Both the position numbers and the translations under genes were made by a program. Shown piece by piece: positions 26,397 through 35,623 of a stretch of DNA of 64,000 nt. How positions within the stretch are numbered: position 1 is the first letter of the stretch; each line of letters opens with the position of its first letter. The DNA is taken from positions 1 to 64,000 of the forward strand of contig JACKEQ010000015.1 in assembly GCA_020632885.1 (NCBI GenBank). The letters are read 5' to 3'. Source of the stretch: Alphaproteobacteria bacterium (lineage in GTDB: Bacteria > Myxococcota_A > UBA796 > GCA-2862545). The notes under the pieces were generated by a model. The model made no database searches. It saw nothing but the letters and a program-made list of their open reading frames with translations, and was not told the DNA's origin.

Positions 26397-28454
26397 GTGA
26401 TCGGCGCCCTCCCGACCCTGGCACGGGTCCTCACCTGCCTCGCCCTCGTGTCGCTCCTGGGCTGCGTCAGCGTGCGTCGGCGCAGCGACACCACGCTGGT
26501 GCGGAAGATCCGCGTGCGGGGGCTCGGCGGGCTGCCGCTCGGCGAGCGGAGCCGGTACGCGCTGCGCCAGGAGCTCGTACAGGGACGCTCCGGGCCCCTC
26601 CTGCTCACCTGGCCCTTCAACACGTTCACGCAGCCAGCCGCCTACCGCCCGCACATGCGGAAGAGCGACGCGCAGCGCGTGGAGACCTGGCTCGGGCACC
26701 GCGGCTGGTTCGCCGCGGAGGCCACGATCGACGCGAAGCGGGTGCGTCGGGAGCGCAGGCACAAGGCGGGCGTGGTGGACCTCGTCGTCCGCATCGACCG
26801 GGGTCGCCGCACGCGATGGGACGGACGGCCCACGCTGGTCGGCGAGCTCCCCCCCACTCTGCCCGAGGGCCTCGCCCTGGCGGGCATGCAGGTGCGACGG
26901 AGACGCGGCGCCCGGCTCGGCGACGCCCTCGCGGGACAGGACTGGCTCGTGCGCTCCCTCGCCGACCGCGGCTACGCGGTGCCCCGCGTGGACATGGACC
27001 TCCGCGTCGACGTCGGCACACGCCGGGCCTCGGTCGTCTACACCGTCGAGCCCGGCACGCTCGCCGTGTTCGGTCCCGTGGAGTCCGGCGTGCGCGCGCC
27101 GCGCGCGACGGTCGAGCGCATCGCGCGCCTGCCCGAGGGCGAGACGTTCAACGCCACCCGCGTCCGGGAGGCCCGCGCCGCCCTGCTCGGCACCGGCGCG
27201 TACGACCACGCCGTGGTCGAGGTCGAGGCGCGCGACGGTCTGGCCATTCCGCGCATCGAGGGCGAGGAGGGCCGGCCGCGTCACGTGGCCGTGGGTGCGC
27301 GCATCGGCGTCATGGGCGGCATCCTCGGGCCCCAGCTCACCGCGGGCTGGAGCCACGACGACCTCGCGGGCCGCCTGCATCGCTTCTACATCGACGGGAA
27401 CGTCGGCGTGGTGTTCCGGGAGGGCGACCAGACGCTCGTCCCCGTGTTCGGGGGGCGGGTGGGCGCGACCCTCCGCAACGTCCGGGGGACCGACGTCGAG
27501 CCGTCGATCAGCGCCGAGCAGATCCTCTTCCAGTACGCCCTCCCCCGCCTGGACGTCCGCGCCGCGGTGCCCGTCCGTCGCCCGCTCTCCCGCACCGCGA
27601 CCCTGGAGGTCGGCCCGTCCCTGCGGCTCACCCGCCTGGGCCTGGACGCCTCCACGCCCCTCTGGATCGCGGTCCTCGGCCGTGACGCGGTGCGTGCCTA
27701 CGGGGTGGTGGGGCTCGGGGGCACCCTGACCCTCGATCGCACCACGCCAGACGTGGACCGTCGCGAGGGCACCCACATCCGGCTCGGTCTGGACGGGCGT
27801 CTCACGAGCACCGGCGTCCCCCTGGCCGAGGCGGGCGCGGACCTTCGGGTCTACCGCGCACCCGCCACCACCCTCCTCGGCCGGCCCGTGCAGCTCTCGG
27901 CCCGCGCCGAGGTGCGGGGTCTCCTGGCCCCACGCGACGTCCCGTGGCCCGAGCGCCTGTTCCTGGGTGGCGCCTCCGACTTCCGGGGCTTCCGCACCGC
28001 CCAGGTGGGCGTGTACGACGCGGTCTGCGCGGGCTCGCCGTTCGTGGGGTTCGACCCCGACGGCGAGTTCGACCGCTTCTACATCCCGCGCGGCGGGCGG
28101 GCCCGGGCGCTCGTGGGCGGCGAGGTCGAGCTCCAGCACCTCGGCTTCCAGGAGCTCAGCGGCGCCCTGTTCGCGGAGGCCGGGTGGCTCGACACGGCGG
28201 GGGTGCGGGGGACGGTCGGGGCGGGCGTGCGGTACGCCACGGGCCTCGGTCCCTTCCGCTTCGACGTGAGCCTCCGGCCCCTGGCACCCGAGGACCTCGG
28301 GCCGGGTCTCGGCGGACCCGGCGAGATGTACGGCTGCGAGGCCCTCCTGCCCCGGCGTCGCGCGTTCGATCTCCTCTCGGAGATCCAGCGGTACGAGCCC
28401 CTCGGCCGCCGGCCCGCCCTCAACGTGTTCATCACCGTGGGACGGCCGTTCTGA
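26397..28454 (+). CDS. TamA/BamA-like Omp85 outer-membrane assembly protein
   Basis: The 685-residue protein has about 250 residues of POTRA-like repeats, in which segments resembling LVRKIRVRGL and ETFNATRVREAR stand at domain starts, then a C-terminal Omp85 barrel. The loop-6 signature lies at residues 530-532 (R-G-F in SDFRGFRTAQ), and the protein ends in Phe. It is the partner of the TamB-like protein directly downstream, whose CTG start overlaps this stop. Together they should move lipids or proteins between membranes. Oddly, the N-terminus ends in a lipobox (LVSLLGC, Cys23), so the first POTRA may be lipid-anchored; a simple signal peptide is also possible. Confidence 0.87.
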   Translation: MIGALPTLARVLTCLALVSLLGCVSVRRRSDTTLVRKIRVRGLGGLPLGERSRYALRQELVQGRSGPLLLTWPFNTFTQPAAYRPHMRKSDAQRVETWLGHRGWFAAEATIDAKRVRRERRHKAGVVDLVVRIDRGRRTRWDGRPTLVGELPPTLPEGLALAGMQVRRRRGARLGDALAGQDWLVRSLADRGYAVPRVDMDLRVDVGTRRASVVYTVEPGTLAVFGPVESGVRAPRATVERIARLPEGETFNATRVREARAALLGTGAYDHAVVEVEARDGLAIPRIEGEEGRPRHVAVGARIGVMGGILGPQLTAGWSHDDLAGRLHRFYIDGNVGVVFREGDQTLVPVFGGRVGATLRNVRGTDVEPSISAEQILFQYALPRLDVRAAVPVRRPLSRTATLEVGPSLRLTRLGLDASTPLWIAVLGRDAVRAYGVVGLGGTLTLDRTTPDVDRREGTHIRLGLDGRLTSTGVPLAEAGADLRVYRAPATTLLGRPVQLSARAEVRGLLAPRDVPWPERLFLGGASDFRGFRTAQVGVYDAVCAGSPFVGFDPDGEFDRFYIPRGGRARALVGGEVELQHLGFQELSGALFAEAGWLDTAGVRGTVGAGVRYATGLGPFRFDVSLRPLAPEDLGPGLGGPGEMYGCEALLPRRRAFDLLSEIQRYEPLGRRPALNVFITVGRPF

Positions 28455-31400
28455 GGCGCCGGACCGCCGGATGTCTCGCCCTCGTGGGCCTGGGGGCGAC
28501 CGCGCTCTGCGCGGGGGGCGCCGGCGTGGCGTGGCTCGCCCGACCCGCGGGGAACGCCTTCCTGCGCGGGCAGATCGAGCAGCGGGCCAGCGCGATGATC
28601 CCCGGGTCCGTGCGGATCGGGTCCCTCGCCACCGGACTGAGCGGCTCGGCGACCCTCGAGGACGTCGGGCTCCTGGACCCCTCGGGCGTCCCGCTGCTCA
28701 CGGCCCGGACGGTGGAGGTGACCTGGGGGCTGCCGTCCCCCGTGGAGCTCGTGGTCACCGGGCTCGACGGGCGCCTCACGGTGGGTCGCGACGGCACGGT
28801 GGACCTCCGGTCCGCCCTGGGCACCGAGCTCCCCGACCTGCCCGAGCTCGTCGTTTCGTCCGTGCGCGTCGACGGACGGCTCGACCTGGACATCGGGGGC
28901 TTCACGGCCGCCCTGGAGGATCTGGCGGTGCAGGGGTCCGGACGGACGGTCCCGCTCACGGGGACCCTCGATCGTCTGGAGGCCCGGCTGGTGACCCCGC
29001 TGGCGGAGGTCCCGACGAGCGCCTCGGGGACGGCAGTGTGGGACGACCTCCTCCGCGTGGACGGGCACGGCGCGGTCGACGGGCGCGAAGTGAGGCTCAC
29101 GGCGACCCTGGCCGATCCGTTCGGCGTGGGCGGACTGGACGCCCGGGCCCACGGAGGGCTCGCGCTGCACGGGCCGTTCCGGGGCGAGGTGGAGGCCACG
29201 GTCACGGCCACGGGCACCTGGGGGGCGCTCGCCTGGCATGCGGACGTCACCGGCGACACCGCGAGCAGCGCGGTGGACGGGACCCTCGACCTCCGCGACC
29301 CCGCGTGGCCCTTCACCCTCGAGGGACCCGTGCGCCTGGGCCCGGCGTGGACCGCGTTCCCCGAGGGTACCGACGCGGACGGGCGGCTCGCGGCGCGGGG
29401 GTCGCTCGCGCCGGACGGCAAGGCCACGGGCGACTTCGTGGGGGCCGTTCGCGCAGCGGGGATCGGGTTCCCGACGTCCTCCCTCGGGCTCGCGCTGGAC
29501 CGCTCGGGCGTCACCCTCGATCCCCTCCGGCTCGGGGGCCCCCACGAGGCCCGCGGGCACCTGGGGTTCTCGTGGGACGCGGTGGAGGCGGGCGCGCTGG
29601 AGCTCCGCCTGGACCTCGCGCGGCTGGCGGACATCGGCCTGCCTCCTGGGCTCGAGGGCCTGCTCGCCGTGGACGTGGACCTCGACGGGACCGCGCTGGA
29701 CGGCTCGGCGTCGGTCGAGCGGGTCGCCTGGCGCGGCCTGACGGTGCCGGTGGCCCACGGCCGCCTCGCGGGCACGCTGGACCACTGGTCGCTCGCCGCG
29801 CGCGTGCCCCTCGAGGTCCCGTCGGTCGTGGGGCGGGGTGTGGAGGTCCACGACGTCCGGCTCCCCCTCGACGTGCGCTGGGCGCCGGGCGCACCGCTGG
29901 TGGCGCGGGGGGCTGGGGTCGCCGGGCACGCCGACGTGCTCGGTCTGGCGGCCCTCGACGCGGCCCGCGCCCGCCTGGAGGTCACCGCCCGTCCGCGCCG
30001 ACCGCTCCAGGCCAAGGCCACCGTGCAGGCCGACTCGGCCCGGCTGACGACCGTGCTCTTCGACAGCCTGGAAGCCACGGCCGACCTGCGCGGGGACGCC
30101 CTCACGGGCGCGGTGGAGGCCCGATCGGCGTGGGGCGGGGTGTCCACCCGGCTCCGCGGCGACCTGCAGGACGACGGGCTCACCGTCATGGACACCGTCG
30201 TGACGCCCACCGCGGGTCCCGCCTGGATCCAGGACGGACCGGGTCGAGCGCAGCTCGCCGGGAAGGGCCTCGAGGACGTGCACCTCCGGCTGCGCGCAGA
30301 AGGCGGCTGCGAGGCCGACGTGGACGGAGCGATCGGCGGGGAGGCCACCCTGGCGGTCGGGCTGCGCGCGCCCGTCGCCCCCTGGGCGCCCCTCCTTCCC
30401 GGCCTCGAGGAGCTGGAGGGTGCGGTCGCGGTGGACGGGGAGCTGTCCGCACCGGACGGACAGCCCACGTTCCTCGGGCGGATCGCCGCGAGCGAGCTCC
30501 ACCTGCGAGGCCTGCCGCTGGGCGGGGTCACGGGCGACGCCTGGCTCCGTGGCGACAGGGCGGGTCTCACGGGCGTCTGGACCGCCCGGGAGGACGTGGA
30601 GGTGGGACTGGAGGCGGAGGTCGGCGTGGATCCGGCCCGCGGGGTGGCCCTGGACGCGCCCTGGTCCGCGCGAGCGCGCAGCGAGCACCTGCTCGTGGGC
30701 ACCGTCGACCTCGGTGGCACCCCGCGGACCCCGACCGTGGACGGTCGCGGCATGCTCCGCTGGCGGGACGTGGTGCTCGGTCAGGTGCGGGCGACCGGGG
30801 ACGGCGGGCGCGTCGAGGTCCAGGGGCAGCTCTGGCAGGGCCACGCGGGGTTCTCCGGGGTGGTCGAGCCCGCCTGGGACGCCTGGATCGCCGGGCGGCC
30901 GGGCCCGGTGCACGGGCGCTTCGAGGGTCAGGTCGACGTGCCGTGGTCGGTCGTGGCCGCAGGGCTGGGCGAGATCGGAGAGGACGCGGACCTCGAGGGA
31001 GGGCTCACGGGCCGCGGGACCGTCGTGCTGGACGGCTGGAGCCTCGTGCCCACCGGGTCGTTCGCCACCTCCGGTCGCATCGGCGAGCACGCGGTGGAGG
31101 GCTCGGGCTCGCTGGCGGACGGCGGGCTGACCGGGGCCCTCGACGTCGGTGCAGGTCACCTCGAGGTCTTCGGGGGGCACGGTCCCATCGACCTCCGGGA
31201 GCTGCCCGTCATCGCCGCGGACCTCGAGGGGGAGGGCGTGCCCCTCGCGCTGATCACGGCCTTCGTCCCCGACCTGGAGGACGGCGAGGGCGAGGTGGGA
31301 CTGCGCGGGCACCTCGACACGACCGGCGCACGCGGGCACGCGCGGCTCGAGGGGGGCGCCTTCCGGCACCGGTTCCTGGGTGTGTCCGTGGAGGACCTCG

Positions 31401-32551
31401 ACGGCGAGGTGGAGCTCACGGACCGCGGGGCCCTCTCGGTCGCCCTCGATGGCGAGACCTGGCCCGCCCGGGACCGCGGGAAGGCGCCGGGGCGCATGAC
31501 GGTGGCCGCGAGCGCTCACGTGGAGCGCGACGACGTCGCGATCGAGGCCGCCACGGTGACCCTCGATCGGGTCCACGTCGTCTCCAGGCCGTCCCAGAAG
31601 GCCCGCTTGAGCACGGTGGGTCCGCTGGTCGTCGGTGGGACCGCCCGCCACCCCGAGATCCGGGGTGCGGTCACCGTCGACGGGGCGGACCTCGAGATCG
31701 ACCGCAAGCTCCTCATCGAAGCGGACGTCTGGCCGGCCGCCCCCCGCGAGCTCGACCCGCGGATCACCCTGGTCCGGGACGGGATGGAGATCCCCCGGGA
31801 GGTCGTGGAGCGGAAGCCGGTGTGGTCGTTCCTGGACGCGGACGTGGAGGTCGACCTCGGCCCGTTCGCCGAGGGCTCGATGGACCTGCCCTACCTGGAC
31901 GGGATGGGGCCCCTGGTCGCGGCGGCCACGCGGGTCCGCATGGAGGGGCGGGTGGAGGGCCGCGTGCGCGTGCTCATCGCCGAGGGTCGCGCGAGCGCGG
32001 AGGGTGTGGTGGACGTCACCGACGCATCGGCCCGTGTGGCCAGCTCGCCGTTCACGGTCGACAGCGGGCAGCTCCTCTTCGTGGACGGCGACCTGCTCCG
32101 CCCCTACGTCCTCGCGCGCGGCTCGCTCGCGCTCGGCGGCGGTGTCTCCGTCCAGATGGGCCTGCGGGGCGAGCCCCAGGGCGCCAGCCTCACGCTCACC
32201 TCCGCCCAGCTCCAGGAGGGCGAGATCTGGCCCGCGGTGATCACCCACGAGAACCCGCGTCTCGTGCAGTCGAACGTGCAGCTGGCCACCAAGCTCGCCA
32301 TGGACATCGTCTCCCGAACCGTGTTCGAGCGGGTCGACTTCGGGCGCTGGGAGCTCGTGGGTGGCGGGGTGCAGCGGCGCTTCCACCCCAACCCGAAGAC
32401 GACCTTGGTGAGCCACCTCGCGCCGGGCGCCCAGACCCGCGACGCCTGGGCCCTGGGTGTCGAGTACGCTCCCCACCGCGACGTCCGGCTGGAGGGCTGG
32501 CTGGGCAACGTGGACCGCTGGGTCGGCGTGGGCTGGCGGCGACGGTACTGA
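28451..32551 (+). CDS. tamB: TamB-like inner-membrane AsmA-family bridge protein (CTG start)
   Basis: The product is about 1,366 residues. An N-terminal RRR and membrane segment (9-27) is followed by a very long beta-rich region typical of TamB lipid-groove proteins. The C-terminal domain (DUF490/TamB type) carries GSLALGGGVSVQMGLRGEP and ends in barrel-like strands. Such proteins span the periplasm and conduct phospholipids to the outer membrane with the TamA partner. No ATG, GTG or TTG precedes the basic segment. CTG at 28451 overlaps the upstream TGA (TTCTGAGG), exactly as at 4047. GTG at 28484 is the first conventional start and would delete the RRR segment. Confidence 0.88.
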   Translation: MRRRTAGCLALVGLGATALCAGGAGVAWLARPAGNAFLRGQIEQRASAMIPGSVRIGSLATGLSGSATLEDVGLLDPSGVPLLTARTVEVTWGLPSPVELVVTGLDGRLTVGRDGTVDLRSALGTELPDLPELVVSSVRVDGRLDLDIGGFTAALEDLAVQGSGRTVPLTGTLDRLEARLVTPLAEVPTSASGTAVWDDLLRVDGHGAVDGREVRLTATLADPFGVGGLDARAHGGLALHGPFRGEVEATVTATGTWGALAWHADVTGDTASSAVDGTLDLRDPAWPFTLEGPVRLGPAWTAFPEGTDADGRLAARGSLAPDGKATGDFVGAVRAAGIGFPTSSLGLALDRSGVTLDPLRLGGPHEARGHLGFSWDAVEAGALELRLDLARLADIGLPPGLEGLLAVDVDLDGTALDGSASVERVAWRGLTVPVAHGRLAGTLDHWSLAARVPLEVPSVVGRGVEVHDVRLPLDVRWAPGAPLVARGAGVAGHADVLGLAALDAARARLEVTARPRRPLQAKATVQADSARLTTVLFDSLEATADLRGDALTGAVEARSAWGGVSTRLRGDLQDDGLTVMDTVVTPTAGPAWIQDGPGRAQLAGKGLEDVHLRLRAEGGCEADVDGAIGGEATLAVGLRAPVAPWAPLLPGLEELEGAVAVDGELSAPDGQPTFLGRIAASELHLRGLPLGGVTGDAWLRGDRAGLTGVWTAREDVEVGLEAEVGVDPARGVALDAPWSARARSEHLLVGTVDLGGTPRTPTVDGRGMLRWRDVVLGQVRATGDGGRVEVQGQLWQGHAGFSGVVEPAWDAWIAGRPGPVHGRFEGQVDVPWSVVAAGLGEIGEDADLEGGLTGRGTVVLDGWSLVPTGSFATSGRIGEHAVEGSGSLADGGLTGALDVGAGHLEVFGGHGPIDLRELPVIAADLEGEGVPLALITAFVPDLEDGEGEVGLRGHLDTTGARGHARLEGGAFRHRFLGVSVEDLDGEVELTDRGALSVALDGETWPARDRGKAPGRMTVAASAHVERDDVAIEAATVTLDRVHVVSRPSQKARLSTVGPLVVGGTARHPEIRGAVTVDGADLEIDRKLLIEADVWPAAPRELDPRITLVRDGMEIPREVVERKPVWSFLDADVEVDLGPFAEGSMDLPYLDGMGPLVAAATRVRMEGRVEGRVRVLIAEGRASAEGVVDVTDASARVASSPFTVDSGQLLFVDGDLLRPYVLARGSLALGGGVSVQMGLRGEPQGASLTLTSAQLQEGEIWPAVITHENPRLVQSNVQLATKLAMDIVSRTVFERVDFGRWELVGGGVQRRFHPNPKTTLVSHLAPGAQTRDAWALGVEYAPHRDVRLEGWLGNVDRWVGVGWRRRY

Positions 32552-32605
32552 CCCGGGTCGCGCGCGTCCGGCCCGGACGGTATGAGTCCGCTCCAGGGAG
32601 GTCCC

Positions 32606-32995
32606 ATGGACACCGAACAGCTCCAGCACCTCAAGCTCGCGTTCGCCTTCGACTACGCGCGCCGCATCGTGAACGCCGACGGGGCCGAGTCCTACGAGGA
32701 GTTCCGCATGCTCGGGGCCGCGTTCCCGCGCCCGTTGCTCGAGCAGGCCGGCTTCCTCGACGAGGACGGCATGATCGCCCATGGGTTCGCCGACCACCGC
32801 GACATGGCCTTCCAGATCCTCCCCCGCAAGCTCGCACGCGAGGAGAAGGTCGAGCTCCTGCAGCTCCTCTGGGAGGCGTGCGCCATCGACGACGTCGAGG
32901 CGGAGGAGATCGCCGTGCTCACCGAGGCGGGCGAGCGGCTCGGCCTCGATGCAGCCGATGTCACCGTCCTGATCGCGGGCTTCGCCAGCGCCTGA
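32606..32995 (+). CDS. TerB-like helical protein
   Basis: The 129-residue all-helical protein resembles the TerB fold (LAFAFDYARRIVNADGAESYEEFRM at the start, quoted here only for its acidic DG(A)E centre at 27-30, and CAIDDVEAEEIAVL later). TerB domains bind metal ions through acidic residues and act as stress adapters. GGGAGG 5 bp before the ATG fixes the start. It is followed 7 bp later by the ion-channel gene and probably shares its message. A TerC gene lies 6 kb upstream but is not in the same unit. Confidence 0.68.
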   Translation: MDTEQLQHLKLAFAFDYARRIVNADGAESYEEFRMLGAAFPRPLLEQAGFLDEDGMIAHGFADHRDMAFQILPRKLAREEKVELLQLLWEACAIDDVEAEEIAVLTEAGERLGLDAADVTVLIAGFASA

Positions 32996-33002
32996 GGTGG
33001 TC

Positions 33003-34385
33003 GTGGGCGGCCTGAAGCGCCGGGCCGACCGGCTGATCCACCATCCCTGGGTCGAGTACGGGCTCCTCGGGCTCATCACGGTCTCCGTGGTGGCGCTGGG
33101 GGTCGAGCTGATCGTTCCCGAGGGAACCGTGCACACCGCGGCCCTGTGGATCGGCGACGGGCTCATGCCGGTGTTCTGGCTGGAGCTCGCCGTCCGCTAC
33201 TGGGTGGCCCCCAAGAAGCGGAAGTTCCTCGCGCGGTACTGGATCGACATCCTCGCCGTGCTGCCGGTGGCGCGGGCCCTCCGCGTGCTCCGGGTGCTCC
33301 GGGTGCTCCGCCTGGTGCGGGCGGGCGTGCTCATCTCACGTCGGATGGGCGCATTCCGCGGCAGGATCGGCAGCTCGCTCAACGATGTGATCGCCCTCGC
33401 GGTCGCGACCGCCATCCTGGTGTTCTCCGCCGCCACGGTGATGCAGGCGAGCGAGGGCCGCACGAACCCCGCCTTCCGCGACTTCGACGACGCGCTGTGG
33501 TTCGCCATGTTCTCCATGGTCGGCGGCGAGCCGATCGGGGCCGAGGCCACCTCGGAGATCGGCCGCTGGACCACCCTCGGGCTGATGGTGGGTGGACTCA
33601 CGCTGTTCGGCATGTTCGTGGGCACCGTGAGCGCGGGCATGGTCGCCCGCCTGCGGATGGGAGCGCACCCGATGGACCTCGACGAGCTCTCCGGCCACGT
33701 GGTGGTGTTCGGTTGGAACGAGGCCGGTGTGGCCGTGCTGCGCGAGCTCTTCGGGCCCCAGACGCCCCTGGATCGCGCGGTGGTCCTGGTGACCGAGACG
33801 CCTGGCCTCCCAGAGGGCGTGCCGCTGGACGACATCCGGGCCGAGCGCTTCTACCACCACGTGGGCGACTACGTCCGGAAGGACGTGCTGGAGGCCGTGA
33901 ACGTCAGGCGTGCGGCCACGACCATCCTCCTCACCGATCAGCTCGTACCCCGCTCGGCAGCCGACCGGGACGCCCGGACCGTGGCGGCCGCCCTCACCAT
34001 CGAGCGCATGGCGCCCGACGTCTACACGGTGGCCGAGCTCACGAACCCGCAGCACGCCGAGCTCCTGCGGATGTCGGGCGTGGAGGAGATCGTCATCGGC
34101 GACTGGCTGGCGGGCATGATCATCGGCTCGGCCACGCGGAACCGCGGCCTGGTCGCGGTGCTCGACGAGGTGCTCACCGCCCGGCACGGCAACAGCTTCC
34201 ACAGCGTGCCCGCGCCGCAGGGCTGGGAGGGCCTGACGGTCCGGGAGGCCGCCCGGAAGCTCCACGAGGAGCACGATGCCGTGCTCATCGCCGTGGGCGG
34301 CGACGTGAACCCGGAGAAGCAGCGGCCCCTCCGTCCTGGCGAGAAGCTCGTCGTGCTCGCTCTGGACGCGCCCCGCCTGCGATAG
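33003..34385 (+). CDS. Voltage-sensor-like cation channel with RCK/TrkA domain and atypical selectivity filter
   Basis: The 460-residue protein has a six-helix channel core with an S4-like helix bearing regularly spaced Arg (RALRVLRVLRVLRLVRAG) and a pore loop near residues 160-180. The pore reads DDALWFAMFSMVGGEPIG. The TxGYGD filter expected of a potassium channel is replaced by M172-V-G-G-E-P177. An RCK-type Rossmann domain (HVVVFGWNEAGVAVLRELF) and a TrkA-C-like domain follow in the cytoplasm. Ion selectivity therefore cannot be assumed. GTG at 33003 has TGAGG 5 bp upstream; GTG at 32997 is an alternative. It converges on the ene-reductase gene with a 1-bp gap. Confidence 0.83.
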   Translation: MGGLKRRADRLIHHPWVEYGLLGLITVSVVALGVELIVPEGTVHTAALWIGDGLMPVFWLELAVRYWVAPKKRKFLARYWIDILAVLPVARALRVLRVLRVLRLVRAGVLISRRMGAFRGRIGSSLNDVIALAVATAILVFSAATVMQASEGRTNPAFRDFDDALWFAMFSMVGGEPIGAEATSEIGRWTTLGLMVGGLTLFGMFVGTVSAGMVARLRMGAHPMDLDELSGHVVVFGWNEAGVAVLRELFGPQTPLDRAVVLVTETPGLPEGVPLDDIRAERFYHHVGDYVRKDVLEAVNVRRAATTILLTDQLVPRSAADRDARTVAAALTIERMAPDVYTVAELTNPQHAELLRMSGVEEIVIGDWLAGMIIGSATRNRGLVAVLDEVLTARHGNSFHSVPAPQGWEGLTVREAARKLHEEHDAVLIAVGGDVNPEKQRPLRPGEKLVVLALDAPRLR

Positions 34386-34386
34386 G

Positions 34387-35613
34387 TCAGCGGGCCCGGC
34401 GCATCTTGAAGGCCTGCAGACCCGCACGGCCCACCGTGCCGAGCAGGCTCGACCACGCGCCGAGCTCCGGATCGGGCTCGTCTCCCGCGGCCATGCGCGC
34501 GAGCTGCCCCTCGTACCAGGTCACGTCGAGGGCCACCATGGCGTCGAGCGCCTTCGAGCCCGTGGACAGCCGACGAACGAGGCTCTCGGGGTCCCGGCCG
34601 GCCAGGACGTCCGCGGGGAAGCCCGGCTGGACGCAGAGCGTGCGGGCGAGCCCCACCATGGCCGCACCCTCGGCCAGCGCGGCCTCCATGCCCTCGCGCG
34701 TGCGGAAGCCGCCGGTGATGCAGAGGGGCACGTCGAGGGACTGCCGGGCGCGCGCGACGAAGTCCAGGAAGTAGCCCTCCCGCTCCCGCGTGGACCGCGC
34801 CCCTGTCATGGCGGGCGCCTCGTAGGTGCCGCCGCTGATCTCCACGAGGTCGATGCCCGCGTCCTGGAGCCAGCGCATCACGCGCACGCTGTCGTCCTCG
34901 GAGAAGCCGCCCGTCTGGAAGTCCGCCGAGTTGAGCTTGATGGACACGGGGAAGCCCGGCCCGACGGCCTCACGGATGGCGGCGTACACGCTCAGCGCGA
35001 ACCGCGCGCGGTTCTCGAGCGGCCCGCCCCACGCGTCCCGCCGCTGGTTGTGGCGCGGCGAGAGGAACTGGGAGACGAGGTAGCCGTGGGCGCCGTGGAT
35101 CTGCACGCCCGTGAAGCCGGCCTCCTTCGCGAGCCCGGCAGCCCGGCCGAAGCGAGCGATGATCGTGTCGATCTCGTCTTCCAGGAGCGCCCGGGGGACC
35201 GCGAAGGCCCGCGAGAGCTTCGGGCCGAAGCCGATCGCCGAGGGAGCGACCGTCTCCGGGGACAGGAAGCGGGGCGACTGCTTGCCCGGATGGTTCAGCT
35301 GCATCCAGCAGGCCGTGCGCCCTCCGGTGGCCGAGCGCGCCCACGCCCGGAAGGCCGGGAGCTCCGCGGGGTCGTCCAGCACGACGTTCCCGGGCTCGCC
35401 GAGGGCTGCGCGGTCGACCATCACGTTGCCCGTCACGAGGACCCCCGAGCCGCCCGCCGCCCAGCGGGCGTAGAGGGTCTGGAGGCCCGGGGAGGGCGCG
35501 TGGGCTGGCGTTCCCAGCGTCTCGCTCATGGCGGACTTGAGGATCCGGTTCTTCACCCGTGCGCCGCAGGGCAGCACGAGAGGCTCCGCGAGGGGCGTCG
35601 CTTCGACGGTCAT
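34387..35613 (-). CDS. Old yellow enzyme-family NAD(P)H:flavin oxidoreductase
   Basis: The 408-residue FMN enzyme has the TIM-barrel motifs of the OYE family: RILKSAMSE at the start (FMN region), MQLNHPGKQ, the substrate-binding pair in QIHGAHGYLVSQFLSP (His-x-x-His), and CITGGFRTREGM toward the end for phosphate binding. It likely reduces activated C=C bonds. The last 50 residues are non-conserved. It is followed on the same strand, in the opposite order of transcription, by the peroxidase-like and hydrolase genes upstream, 10 bp apart, so a three-gene minus-strand unit is possible. Confidence 0.9.
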   Translation of the reverse strand: MTVEATPLAEPLVLPCGARVKNRILKSAMSETLGTPAHAPSPGLQTLYARWAAGGSGVLVTGNVMVDRAALGEPGNVVLDDPAELPAFRAWARSATGGRTACWMQLNHPGKQSPRFLSPETVAPSAIGFGPKLSRAFAVPRALLEDEIDTIIARFGRAAGLAKEAGFTGVQIHGAHGYLVSQFLSPRHNQRRDAWGGPLENRARFALSVYAAIREAVGPGFPVSIKLNSADFQTGGFSEDDSVRVMRWLQDAGIDLVEISGGTYEAPAMTGARSTREREGYFLDFVARARQSLDVPLCITGGFRTREGMEAALAEGAAMVGLARTLCVQPGFPADVLAGRDPESLVRRLSTGSKALDAMVALDVTWYEGQLARMAAGDEPDPELGAWSSLLGTVGRAGLQAFKMRRAR

Positions 35614-35623
35614 CGGCTGGACT

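Noticed and set aside
25636..32995. Tellurite-resistance (ter) operon, from TerC- and TerB-like genes
   Set aside because: The two genes are 6 kb apart with TamA/TamB between them, and no TerD, TerA or TerE is present. TerC here is better read as a metal-exporter-family protein.
28079..33166. Antisense open frame of 1,695 codons across the TamA/TamB region
   Set aside because: Composition is Arg/Pro/Gly/His-rich without motifs, while the plus strand carries recognised TamB and TerB features.
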